A DNA stretch of 9,741 nucleotides, from assembly GCA_964388305.1 (NCBI GenBank), contig CAYMAA010000070.1, positions 1 through 9,741 of the forward strand. The letters run 5' to 3'. The translations under genes and the position numbers were made by a program. Position 1 is the first letter of the stretch. Every line of letters starts with the position of its first letter. The notes below the pieces were generated by a model that saw only the letters and a list, made by a program, of their open reading frames with translations, had not been told where the DNA came from and ran no database searches. Shown here piece after piece: positions 1-6,539 of the stretch. Origin of the DNA: JAJQCI01 sp964388305 (GTDB taxonomy: Bacteria > Bacillota > Clostridia > Lachnospirales > CAG-274).

Positions 1-731
1 CTCCCATGGTACACTGGCCTGAGGTTATGATGACTTACGACAGTAAAGATAAAATACTTTTTTCCGCAGACGCTTTCGGAAAGTTTGGAGCATTGGATAC
101 GGACGAGGACTGGGCTTGCGAGGCAAGAAGATATTATATGAACATTGTGGGAAAATACGGCGCGCAGGTTCAGGCAGCGCTTAAAAAAGCAGCAGCATTG
201 GATATTGCCGCAATTTGCCCCCTGCACGGGCCTGTTATTAAAGAAAATATTGCTTACTATGTTAATAAATATGATATTTGGAGCAGCTACAAGCCGGAGG
301 ACGAGGGCGTAACCGTAGTTTACGGCTCAATTTACGGCGGCACTGCCAAAGCGGCGGAAAAGCTGGCGGAAATTATAAGAGCAAAGGGTGTTAAAGCATC
401 GGTATTTGATTTGGCAAGAGATGATATGGCTGAAGCCATTGAGGACAGCTTCAGATACGGAAGGCTTGTTGTGGCGTCTGTTACATACGACGGAGGCTTA
501 ATGCCATGTGTTGAGGACTATCTGCACCATCTTAAAATTAAAAGCTTCCAAAGCAGAAGAGTTGGATTTATTGAAAACGGCACATGGGCGCCCATGGCGG
601 GCAAGCTTATAAAGGCTTATTTTGAGGGAATGAAAAATATAACTGTTTGCGAAAACAATGTAACAATCAAGTCTGCGCTTAAAGACGAAACAGCTCTTGA
701 AAAGCTTGCGGAGGACATTCTTTCCGATTAA
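1..731 (+). CDS. FprA-family flavodiiron protein, 3' part (5' end outside window)
   Basis: This is the C-terminal 242 or so residues of an A-type flavoprotein (flavodiiron protein), a cytoplasmic enzyme family that reduces O2 to water or NO to N2O in anaerobes. The frame is open to the left edge, so the first ATG at 6 is internal; complete members are about 400 residues. Numbering from that Met, the diiron domain remnant shows H3 (in HWPE), D22 (in FSADAFG) and H74 (in CPLHGP), matching the last three metal ligands of the family; the H3-D22 spacing of 19 matches rubredoxin:oxygen oxidoreductase as I recall it. The flavodoxin domain runs from about 102 to 241, with the FMN phosphate loop at 107-113 (GSIYGGT). 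The early HxExD ligands lie outside the window. O2 or NO preference cannot be read from this part. No strong terminator follows. Confidence 0.9.
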   Translation, partial: PMVHWPEVMMTYDSKDKILFSADAFGKFGALDTDEDWACEARRYYMNIVGKYGAQVQAALKKAAALDIAAICPLHGPVIKENIAYYVNKYDIWSSYKPEDEGVTVVYGSIYGGTAKAAEKLAEIIRAKGVKASVFDLARDDMAEAIEDSFRYGRLVVASVTYDGGLMPCVEDYLHHLKIKSFQSRRVGFIENGTWAPMAGKLIKAYFEGMKNITVCENNVTIKSALKDETALEKLAEDILSD

Positions 732-738
732 TTGAGTA

Positions 739-767
739 TTGCGGAACAGTTCAATTTATTGTAAAAT
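739..767 (+). promoter_or_regulatory. Possible sigma-A promoter upstream of the LysM gene
   Basis: TTGCGG at 739-744 and TAAAAT at 762-767 are separated by 17 bases and lie in the 104-base gap after the flavodiiron gene. The -35 is poor (3 of 6) and the -10 good (5 of 6). An alternative -10, TATAGT at 773-778, is equally possible. The gap also has a weak AT-rich inverted repeat (AATTGA 730-735, TCAATT 751-756) that is not a convincing terminator, so read-through from the flavodiiron gene is possible. Confidence 0.3.
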
Positions 768-835
768 CAGAATATAGTTTATTAATGAAAGTTACACATA
801 TAGCACATACAGCATAAATCGGGAGAGGTGATGAG

Positions 836-2155
836 ATGGCCGGCAAAAAAGACAGTAAAAACACAAATAACAGCGGTTACTCCCGCAACAAAAGAACATC
901 AGCGTCGGATAAAATTGCTGAACAGAGGAGAAGAAAAACAGCCTTGGAGGATTTTCAGTCCCCCAGACTTTCGGGCGGCAAATCATCTAACAAAACACCA
1001 AGGCTGAGTACAAGAAGCAACGGGGCAAGCTCCCTAAACGGCTCAGCTGCGAGAAGCCGCACTGCATCAAACCGCACTGCGTCAAACCGTAGTACTACGG
1101 CAAGCCGCAGAAAATCAGAAAACAGAAACATTCAGGTAATAGGCGGAACAGGTTCAGGCAGCTATGTAAGCAAAAAAAGCGTTACAAGACCCATTTTCAG
1201 TAAAAAGAAAACAGGCATTAGCGGCGGAAAGATTGCCGTTGGAGTTGTTGTTCTGTTTTTTGTAATAGTTGTTTTATTTATGCTTACAAATAAAAACGGC
1301 GTAGAGGTGTTTGTAGACGGTAATTCCATGGGTATTGTTTTGGACAAGGATTTTTCGGAAGAATACATTAAAAGCACCTGTTCGGCAAAGTTAGTTGCCA
1401 ATTTAGGTACAAATGTACAAATAACAAGCGAAATTAAAGCAAAAAAGGTTCACACAAGCAAAAACAATGAAAAGGTTGCCACAAGCGATTATATGACAAA
1501 AACAATTACTGACGCTATAACCTATAATGTGGAGGCTACAGTAATTTCCGTAAATGGCAAAGAAATGGCTATTGTGGCAAATGAAGAGGCTGCTCAGTCC
1601 GTGCAGGATCAAATTCTTTCCGGGCATAAGCTTTCGTACATTGCGGATACAAGCTCCATTGTAGAAGGGCCTGAAATACAGGGCATAGAGCTTTCCACAA
1701 AATATGTTGACGGAAGCGAAATTATGACTAACGATCAGGCTTACGAGGTTCTTAACAGCACAAAAACCGAGCAAAAAACATACATCATTCAAGCAGGAGA
1801 CAGCTTTGGCACGGTTGCCTCTATGTACGGTGTATCCACAGCGGAGGTTCAGGCGGCAAATCCTAACCTTGACCCTGCGGCGCTTTGTGTCGGCGATGAA
1901 GTAAAGGTTAACGCTACTGTGCCTGTTTTGGATATAAAGGTAGTTACACAAACCATTGATAAAAGCAGCGGATCGTCAGTTGTAGTAAAAACAACTTATA
2001 TTAACGGAGTGGAAACGGATTCCTCTGCCTTAAACAGCAATGATGATACGGAAAACAATAACGATACGGAAAGCAATAATCCAACGCCAAGCTCAAACTA
2101 CAGTGATGATGAGGATATTGCGGATAAGGTTGCTCAGGACGGAGGCTCGTATTAA
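836..2155 (+). CDS. Membrane-anchored LysM protein with basic low-complexity N-terminal tail
   Basis: A 439-residue protein of unknown specific function, probably anchored in the membrane and reaching into the cell wall. Residues 1-130 are very basic and rich in Ser, Arg, Thr and Asn with no fold visible. One hydrophobic segment at about 132-150 follows, and the positive-inside rule puts the basic tail in the cytoplasm. Residues 154-300 resemble the extracytoplasmic N-terminal region of clostridial LysM/G5/M23 wall proteins (GVEVFVDG at 155-162, VISVNGKEMAIV at 236-247). A LysM domain, which binds peptidoglycan or chitin-like glycans, spans about 314-358 (YIIQAGDSFGTVA, then NPNLDP). Residues 361-396 look like a shortened G5-type segment (TTYINGVET). 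An Asn/Asp-rich tail ends the protein. No M23 or other catalytic domain is present. The start is supported by GAGAGGTG at 823-830, five bases upstream. A terminator follows directly. Confidence 0.8.
   Translation: MAGKKDSKNTNNSGYSRNKRTSASDKIAEQRRRKTALEDFQSPRLSGGKSSNKTPRLSTRSNGASSLNGSAARSRTASNRTASNRSTTASRRKSENRNIQVIGGTGSGSYVSKKSVTRPIFSKKKTGISGGKIAVGVVVLFFVIVVLFMLTNKNGVEVFVDGNSMGIVLDKDFSEEYIKSTCSAKLVANLGTNVQITSEIKAKKVHTSKNNEKVATSDYMTKTITDAITYNVEATVISVNGKEMAIVANEEAAQSVQDQILSGHKLSYIADTSSIVEGPEIQGIELSTKYVDGSEIMTNDQAYEVLNSTKTEQKTYIIQAGDSFGTVASMYGVSTAEVQAANPNLDPAALCVGDEVKVNATVPVLDIKVVTQTIDKSSGSSVVVKTTYINGVETDSSALNSNDDTENNNDTESNNPTPSSNYSDDEDIADKVAQDGGSY
1057..1090 (+). repeat. 15-bp tandem repeat inside the LysM gene
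   Basis: Two near-identical 15-base units, CCGCACTGCATCAAA (1057-1071) and CCGCACTGCGTCAAA (1072-1086), differ at one base and are followed by the start of a third (CCG at 1087). The unit is a multiple of three, so it encodes a repeated Arg-Thr-Ala-Ser-Asn pattern in the basic tail and could change length by slippage without breaking the frame. Confidence 0.8.
2045..2080 (+). repeat. 18-bp tandem repeat in the 3' end of the LysM gene
   Basis: Two 18-base units (2045-2062 and 2063-2080), each starting GATACGGAAA, differ at two bases. They encode Asp-Thr-Glu-Asn-Asn-Asn and Asp-Thr-Glu-Ser-Asn-Asn in the acidic, disordered-looking C-terminal tail. The in-frame unit suggests recent duplication. 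Confidence 0.75.
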
Positions 2156-2167
2156 AAACTTTAAACC

Positions 2168-2201
2168 CCGCTGTAAATTTAAAACTTACAGCGGAATTTT
2201 T
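2168..2201 (+). terminator. Intrinsic terminator after the LysM gene
   Basis: CCGCTGTAA (2168-2176) pairs perfectly with TTACAGCGG (2186-2194) to give a 9-bp stem and a 9-base loop, followed by AATTTTT. It begins 13 bases after the LysM stop codon, so the acetyltransferase that follows depends on read-through or on a promoter I could not identify. Confidence 0.85.
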
Positions 2202-2230
2202 ATCGAGCTTTAGCAGGCGGAGAGAGCCCC

Positions 2231-2683
2231 ATGATAAGAAATTATACAAAAGAGGACAAAGACAGTGTAAAAGCGCTGTATAAAAATAATGCGGTAAATA
2301 AATTTGAACAGCATACGGTAAGCGTTTTTCTTTCCGTTTTTAAGGACTGCTGTTATGTTTATTATGACGGAAATGCGCTTATCGGCTTTATAGGCGCTGT
2401 GGGTGCGTTTGAGGAAGATACTGTTTATGTTTATTCCCTTAATGTGGAAAAATCCTATAAAAGACTTGATGTTGGTATGCGCCTTATTGAAGCGGTAGTG
2501 CTTAAAGCGCATAACCTTGGCTGTAATAAGCTTGCCTTTTCCATAAAAATGGGAAATGATGAGGAAATGGCGCTTTTTAGGAAAATCGGCAAAAAGTTTA
2601 ACACAAAGCCTCATTTTATAGGTAATTTTGTAAATTCGGAATTTGTGGACGTTATATATAAGCTGGATTTGGGAAAGCGCTGA
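2231..2683 (+). CDS. GNAT-family N-acetyltransferase
   Basis: A 150-residue soluble protein with the GNAT fold pattern, expected to move an acetyl group from acetyl-CoA to an amine or other acceptor; the acceptor cannot be predicted. The N-terminal IRNYTKEDKDSVKALY is typical of the family's first strand and helix. Residues 65-75 form the central strand, 76-92 the acetyl-CoA pyrophosphate loop and helix (YKRLDVGMRLIEAV), and 109-120 the later N...A..LF.KIG pattern. The loop normally reads Q/R-x-x-G-x-G/A; here the first glycine is Asp80 while Gly82 is kept. The length is usual for a single-domain GNAT. The start has a purine-rich GGCGGAGAGAG at 2217-2226. It sits alone after a terminator and before a decayed stretch, so context says nothing about its substrate. 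Confidence 0.78.
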   Translation: MIRNYTKEDKDSVKALYKNNAVNKFEQHTVSVFLSVFKDCCYVYYDGNALIGFIGAVGAFEEDTVYVYSLNVEKSYKRLDVGMRLIEAVVLKAHNLGCNKLAFSIKMGNDEEMALFRKIGKKFNTKPHFIGNFVNSEFVDVIYKLDLGKR

Positions 2684-2939
2684 GTATGAATATCATTAGC
2701 TGCCATAAATCATCAGGTTTCTTATGGCTTGATAATAGGAAATTGGAAGATTATTATGGCGATTGAGTTATAGAGAATAATGAGAAAACCGGTCAAGAAT
2801 ATAGGCGCTTTGTTATTGTTTGAATATTGTAATATACGCAATAAAAGCACCTGTTTTTAACGTAGTCCTCGCAGGCGGCAAAATTGAAGCCGCTGTATGT
2901 CAAAAAACCGTAAATGTCACAGACTGATGAAGAATATAC

Positions 2940-2945
2940 TATAAT
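2940..2945 (+). promoter_or_regulatory. Possible -10 element upstream of the SDR gene
   Basis: A perfect TATAAT lies 64 bases upstream of the SDR start, within an AT-rich stretch that also contains TATACT at 2935-2940. No good -35 is seen at the right distance (TGTCAC at 2915-2920 is too far and poor), so this is a weak candidate promoter. It falls inside the proposed gene relic and may be chance. Confidence 0.25.
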
Positions 2946-2989
2946 TATAAACGGGATCGCAAAATTAATCAGCGGCATTAATAAATTTC

Positions 2990-2996
2990 AGGAGGG
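2990..2996 (+). promoter_or_regulatory. Ribosome binding site of the SDR gene
   Basis: AGGAGGG lies 12 bases before ATG 3009. The spacing is longer than ideal, but no better ATG, GTG or TTG is present, and the TGGTSGMG motif at residue 12 supports this start. Confidence 0.7.
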
Positions 2997-3008
2997 AAGC
3001 ACAGGCTT

Positions 3009-3767
3009 ATGACTGATTTGACAGGAAGAAAGATAATTATTACCGGCGGAACAAGCGGAATGGGAGAGTCTTTGGTAAAAGCTTTTCCCTCATTGGGAGC
3101 AAAGGTGGTTTTTTGGGGCAGAAATACTGTAGCCGGAGAACGTCTGGTTAAAGAAACGGGCGCAGCTTTCATTAAAGCTGAGGTTACTGACAAAAAAACG
3201 GTTGACAATGCCATGAAAAAGTCTGTTGATATTTTGGGCGGAGCAGATGTTTTTATTCATGCGGCAGGAATTGCCCCCGGCGGGCCTGCGGAGGATATTA
3301 CCGAAGAAACATGGGAAGCCGTTATGAAAACAAATGCAACAGGAACATATTTCACCAATACATCCGTATTTCCGTATATGAAGGAAAAAGGAGGACATAT
3401 TATCAATTTCACCAGTGCGGGCGGTATTCAAGGCTATAAAGGGAAAGCGGCTTATGCCGCCAGCAAGGGAGCCGTTACCGCATGGACACGGTCTGTTGCG
3501 TTGGAATGGGCAAAATATAACATTAGAGTGAATATGATTGCTCCGACAATTTGGACGCCAATGTATGACAAAACCCGTGCCGCCATGACGCCCGAGCAGC
3601 TAAAGGCGCATGATGCTTATATGGCATCAGCCATACCCTTGGGCGGAAGGCTTGGCGACAGAGAAAAGGATTTTGCGCCAATTATGGCGTTCCTCGCAAG
3701 CGAAGATGCGCATTATCTGACAGGTCAGGTAATTTGCATAGACGGCGGCACACTTATGATGCGTTAG
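3009..3767 (+). CDS. Short-chain dehydrogenase/reductase (classical SDR)
   Basis: A 252-residue cytoplasmic oxidoreductase of the classical SDR family, which oxidises an alcohol or reduces a ketone with NAD(P)(H). The Rossmann motif TGGTSGMG is at residues 12-19. R38 and N39 after the second strand favour NADP(H), an inference only. HAAG at 84-87 replaces the usual NNAG. The catalytic set is complete: N109, S136, Y149 and K153 (YAASK). A C-terminal LTGQVICIDGG at 237-247 is the usual ending. Length is normal for the family. The substrate cannot be named; fatty-acyl (FabG-like), sugar-acid and polyol dehydrogenases all share this pattern. The gene is not part of the Rnf operon: it faces it and is separated by a terminator. 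Its ATG overlaps the stop of the upstream relic, as if it was once the second gene of an operon. Confidence 0.88.
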   Translation: MTDLTGRKIIITGGTSGMGESLVKAFPSLGAKVVFWGRNTVAGERLVKETGAAFIKAEVTDKKTVDNAMKKSVDILGGADVFIHAAGIAPGGPAEDITEETWEAVMKTNATGTYFTNTSVFPYMKEKGGHIINFTSAGGIQGYKGKAAYAASKGAVTAWTRSVALEWAKYNIRVNMIAPTIWTPMYDKTRAAMTPEQLKAHDAYMASAIPLGGRLGDREKDFAPIMAFLASEDAHYLTGQVICIDGGTLMMR

Positions 3768-3806
3768 CTGATAAAGCCTTATATACCGCCAATAATAAGT
3801 GATAAT

Positions 3807-3851
3807 AAAAAAAACAGCTATATAGGTGAAAAACCAAATATAGCTGTTTTT
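3807..3851. terminator. Bidirectional terminator between the SDR gene and the rnf operon
   Basis: CAGCTATAT (3815-3823) pairs with ATATAGCTG (3838-3846), and GGT (3825-3827) with ACC (3833-3835) extends the hairpin to a GAAAA loop. Eight A residues precede it (3807-3814) and five T residues follow (3847-3851), so each strand sees a U-run after the stem. It serves the convergent SDR (+) and rnfB (-) genes. Confidence 0.9.
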
Positions 3852-3867
3852 GTTATATAATATTTAT

Positions 3868-4734
3868 TTAAGCCTCGGCGCTTTTAGGTGCGGCAGGCTT
3901 TTTTGCGGGAATATTTACCGTAATAACCGAGCCGTCATCGGCAAACTTTTTAATGGCCTTTGTGGGGCATTTTGCCGTACATATTCCGCAGCCCACACAC
4001 TTGCTGTAATCTACCCTTGCAAGGAATTTATCAATTACAACAGCGTCCTTAGGACAGCTCTTTGCGCAAAGCGAGCAACCCATACAAGCATTGGAGCAGT
4101 TGTCCTTGCTTATCTTAGGCATATCGTGAGAGTTGCACTGCACCTTAACCTTAGCCTTGTAAGGAACAAGCTCAATAAGGTTTTTGGGGCAGGCTTTAAT
4201 ACAAGCTCCGCAGGCAACGCATTTGTTTTTGTCTACAACAGCAACGCCGTTTACTACCTTAATTGCTCCAAAGTTACAAGCCTTAACGCAGTTTCCGTCG
4301 CCCAAACAGCCGTAGCCGCACATTTTGCTGCCGCCTGCAAGGTTTGCCTCCATAGCGCAGTCGTCAATTCCAAAATAGTCATACTTCTGCTTTGCGGCGT
4401 CACAATTGCCGTTGCACTTAACAAAAGCCACCATTTTATCTCCTGCCGCAGCTTCAACACCCATAACTGCCGCAACCTTTTCAGCCGCAGCCGCGCCGCC
4501 GACAGGGCAGGCATTTACAGGCGCATCGCCCTTAACAATAGCCTCTGCCAAAGCGTCACAGCCTGCATAGCCGCAGCCGCCGCAGTTAGCTCCCGGCAGG
4601 CACTCTCTTACCTTAGGCACCTTTGGGTCTGTTTCCACTTTAAACTTTATTGCCGCAAATCCGAGGAAAGCGCCGAAAACAACACCCATTCCTCCTATAC
4701 TCAATACAGGATAAAGAATACTGTTAATATCCAT
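3868..4734 (-). CDS. rnfB: Rnf complex subunit B, ferredoxin-type Fe-S protein
   Basis: A 288-residue subunit of the membrane ferredoxin:NAD+ oxidoreductase, expected to receive electrons from reduced ferredoxin on the cytoplasmic side. An N-terminal membrane anchor spans about 7-29. The Fe-S domain follows with C51, C54, C59 and C76 (CGGCGYAGC, then ACPVGG). Two ferredoxin-like pairs come next: C139/C143/C149/C153 with C172/C175/C178/C182, and C217/C220/C223/C227 with C246/C249/C252/C256. The first half of the first pair has unusual CX3CX5CX3C spacing. Additional cysteines at 45, 107, 111, 126, 200 and 213 are not placed. This is the long, cysteine-rich clostridial form, ending in a Lys/Ala/Pro-rich tail. 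It is the last gene of the operon, 15 bases after rnfA, with a GGAGGTGG site (complement of 4741-4748) seven bases upstream of the ATG. Confidence 0.96.
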   Translation of the reverse strand: MDINSILYPVLSIGGMGVVFGAFLGFAAIKFKVETDPKVPKVRECLPGANCGGCGYAGCDALAEAIVKGDAPVNACPVGGAAAAEKVAAVMGVEAAAGDKMVAFVKCNGNCDAAKQKYDYFGIDDCAMEANLAGGSKMCGYGCLGDGNCVKACNFGAIKVVNGVAVVDKNKCVACGACIKACPKNLIELVPYKAKVKVQCNSHDMPKISKDNCSNACMGCSLCAKSCPKDAVVIDKFLARVDYSKCVGCGICTAKCPTKAIKKFADDGSVITVNIPAKKPAAPKSAEA

Positions 4735-4749
4735 TTTTCGCCACCTCCG

Positions 4750-5328
4750 TTACATTAAGTTTATGCCGGAAAAGCCTAAAAAGGCAATGGACATAAGTCC
4801 GGCAGAAATTAAAGCAATAGGGAAACCCTGAACAGCAGGTAAAATTTTGTTCTTGCCAATTCTTTCTCTTATGCCCGCAAAAAGAACTATTGCAAGAGTA
4901 AAACCAAGCGCGCCGCCTACTCCGTTAAGCACCGCTTCAATAAAGTTGTACCCTGCCTGCATATTGGAAACCGCAACACCAAGCACGGCGCAGTTTGTTG
5001 TTATAAGAGGAAGGAACACACCAAGCGCCTGATAAAGTGATGGCGACGCCTTTTTAATAAACATTTCAACAAACTGAACAAGCGATGCGATTATAAGAAT
5101 AAACGCAATGTTGTAAAGATAAACAAGTCCCAGAGGAACAAGTATAAAGTTGTAAGCCAGCCAGGCGGCAGCAGAGGCAAGCGCCATAACAAATGTTACC
5201 GCCATACCCATGCCTGCGGCGGTTTCCACCTTTTTGGAAACCCCAAGGAAAGGACAAATTCCAAGGAACTGGGACATTACATAGTTATTAATAAAAATTG
5301 CAGTAATTACTATAGCTACTAAACGCAT
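4750..5328 (-). CDS. rnfA: Rnf complex subunit A, integral membrane protein
   Basis: A 192-residue polytopic protein with about six membrane segments (roughly 3-22, 40-58, 66-88, 98-120, 128-150, 166-188). It has the RnfA/NqrE signature NNYVMSQFLGICPFLGVSKK at 14-33. C25 and C113 (TTNCAVLGV) are the conserved cysteines that, with the equivalent pair in RnfE, hold an Fe-S cluster within the membrane in related NQR/Rnf structures. It forms the ion-translocating core with RnfE and RnfD. Full length and intact. It lies 18 bases after rnfE and 15 bases before rnfB. The ribosome binding site is AAAGGGGGA (complement of about 5336-5344). Confidence 0.96.
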   Translation of the reverse strand: MRLVAIVITAIFINNYVMSQFLGICPFLGVSKKVETAAGMGMAVTFVMALASAAAWLAYNFILVPLGLVYLYNIAFILIIASLVQFVEMFIKKASPSLYQALGVFLPLITTNCAVLGVAVSNMQAGYNFIEAVLNGVGGALGFTLAIVLFAGIRERIGKNKILPAVQGFPIALISAGLMSIAFLGFSGINLM

Positions 5329-5346
5329 AATCTAATCCCCCTTTCC

Positions 5347-5946
5347 TTATGCAGAAGCCCTTGAGGCTCTTATTTTGTTTACAAGTATCATTAAAAATGC
5401 AAGAGTAAAGAATGCTCCCGGAGGAAGTATCATAGTAATTGTTTTAGGGAAAGCCTCGGGCAGAACAGTCATTCCGAAGATCTGACCTGCGCCTAAAATT
5501 TCTCTTACAATACCAATGCAGGTAAGGGCAACCGTAAAGCCAAGCCCCATACCTATACCGTCAAATATAGATGATATCGGGTCATTTTTGGAGGCATAAG
5601 CCTCGGCTCTTGCAAGAATAAGACAGTTTACTACAATAAGAGGTATAAAAATACCCAGTGCGGAATCCAGCGTTGGAATAAACGCTTTAAGCACAAGCTG
5701 AATTATTGTAACGAAGGTTGCAATAACAACTATAAAGGAAGGGATCCTTATTTCGTCCGGCACAAACTTTCTTATTAAGGAAATAAAAAGGTTGGAACAG
5801 GTAAGCACCGCAGTAACGGAAAGACCCATACCTACCGCATTAATTGCGCTTGTTGTAACCGCCAGTGTAGGGCACATTCCTATTACCTGAACAAATGTAG
5901 GGTTTTCGGTTAAAATGCCGTTTTTAATAATCTTTACGGGATTCAT
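5347..5946 (-). CDS. rnfE: Rnf complex subunit E, integral membrane protein
   Basis: A 199-residue polytopic membrane protein, homologous to RnfA and to NqrD of the Na+-pumping NADH:quinone reductase. The N-terminus NPVKIIKNGILTENPTFVQ and the C25 (VIGMCPTLAV) and C108 (VVNCLILARAEAYAS) sites are diagnostic; these cysteines pair with those of RnfA for the intramembrane cluster. About six membrane segments are visible. It ends in a basic RASRASA tail. Its ATG overlaps the rnfG stop as ATGA (5943-5946), and its AAGGAGGT site (complement of 5955-5962) lies inside the rnfG coding sequence, so translation of the two is probably coupled. Confidence 0.96.
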   Translation of the reverse strand: MNPVKIIKNGILTENPTFVQVIGMCPTLAVTTSAINAVGMGLSVTAVLTCSNLFISLIRKFVPDEIRIPSFIVVIATFVTIIQLVLKAFIPTLDSALGIFIPLIVVNCLILARAEAYASKNDPISSIFDGIGMGLGFTVALTCIGIVREILGAGQIFGMTVLPEAFPKTITMILPPGAFFTLAFLMILVNKIRASRASA

Positions 5947-6539
5947 TCAGCCCCACCTCCTTCAAAAAGTCCTTCCGCATAAGCCGCATAAGCCGTATTT
6001 ACACCTCTGCTTACAGCCTTAGAGGTAATTGTTGCGGAGGTAATGGCGGAAATATCGCTTTCTCCGGCCTCTCCTGTTTTAATAACATTTACGGGAGCTG
6101 TTTTTCCGCTGTATTGGTCAATCCATTCCGTCTGGCACTTAGCGCCAAGTCCTGCTGTTTCGCTCATATCAATAACGCTAACACCGCTAACCTTGCCATC
6201 GCCGTCAAGTCCCACCATCATGGTAAGAGTACCGCCGTAGCCTTGTGTTTCAACCGTAACGGCATAGCCTGCGCCGTCCTTTGCGGCGGCGTAAGCGGTA
6301 ATGTTGGCATCGCTTAAATCAAAATTAGGATCATCAAACTGAGAACCGTTTATAGGCTCATCAAGCTCTTTAATCTCTTCAAATTCCGCCCCGGGCAAAA
6401 CAACATTCATAGCCTCGGTGGTCTTTTTTGTTGTCTGCTCCGCAATAGGCTTTAATGTTACCGCATTTACCGCGCCTAAAAGAGCGGCGGCAACGGCGCA
6501 AATAATTAAAAGTATAATTCCCGGTTTAATTATCTTCAT
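5943..6539 (-). CDS. rnfG: Rnf complex subunit G, covalent FMN-binding protein
   Basis: A 198-residue subunit with one N-terminal membrane anchor (about 6-28) and an extracytoplasmic FMN-binding domain. It carries FMN linked by phosphoester to a threonine. Seen: GYGGTLTMMVGLDGDGKV at 100-117, SETAGLGAK at 126-134 and the attachment region at 162-174 with T167-S168-A169-T170. The family motif is S(T)GAT; here Ser replaces Gly, with T170 the predicted attachment site. I recall similar forms in other Firmicutes, so it is likely functional. Length is normal. The ATG overlaps the rnfD stop by four bases (ATGA, 6536-6539), and its GGGGAGGT site (complement of 6549-6556) encodes the C-terminal Gly-Glu-Val of RnfD. 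Confidence 0.95.
   Translation of the reverse strand: MKIIKPGIILLIICAVAAALLGAVNAVTLKPIAEQTTKKTTEAMNVVLPGAEFEEIKELDEPINGSQFDDPNFDLSDANITAYAAAKDGAGYAVTVETQGYGGTLTMMVGLDGDGKVSGVSVIDMSETAGLGAKCQTEWIDQYSGKTAPVNVIKTGEAGESDISAITSATITSKAVSRGVNTAYAAYAEGLFEGGGAE

Larger units (their letters stand above)
2686..3012 (+). pseudogene. Probable decayed short gene in the GNAT-SDR gap
   Basis: This gap of about 325 bases holds no intact gene of normal size, but protein-like sequence runs through it in two frames. One frame starts at ATG 2686, is open to a TGA at 2764-2766, and continues to a TGA at 2821-2823 (includes VIENNEKTGQEYRRFVIV). A second frame, 2805-2927, reads IKAPVFNVVLAGGKIEAAVC and then ends. 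The first frame resumes at 2914-3012 (YTIIINGIAKLISGINKF) and stops at TGA 3010-3012, overlapping the next start as ATGA. Removing one base near 2925 would join the last two pieces. I infer a relic with one stop and two frame changes. I do not recognise the family. The last piece alone could be a 32-residue ORF from ATG 2914, but it has no ribosome binding site. A 7-bp inverted repeat (2702-2708 with 2722-2728) lies inside and is not a clear terminator. Confidence 0.4.

Noticed and set aside
730..756. Terminator after the flavodiiron gene
   Set aside because: The only inverted repeat is six AT-rich pairs with a 15-base loop and no T-run, too weak to call.
1403..1951. A 182-codon open frame on the - strand within the LysM gene
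   Set aside because: It lies wholly opposite a well-supported gene, and its Cys- and Phe-rich product has no family features.
2702..2728. Terminator after the acetyltransferase gene
   Set aside because: GCCATAA and TTATGGC form a 7-bp stem with a 13-base loop, but no T-run follows.
2793..2978. A 61-codon open frame on the - strand in the GNAT-SDR gap
   Set aside because: No recognisable protein, and the + strand reading with its ATGA overlap explains the stretch better.
3850..4758. A 302-codon open frame on the + strand opposite rnfB
   Set aside because: It is the antisense shadow of rnfB, whose Fe-S motifs, ribosome binding site and operon position are unmistakable. The antisense product has no recognisable domain and it begins in the terminator.
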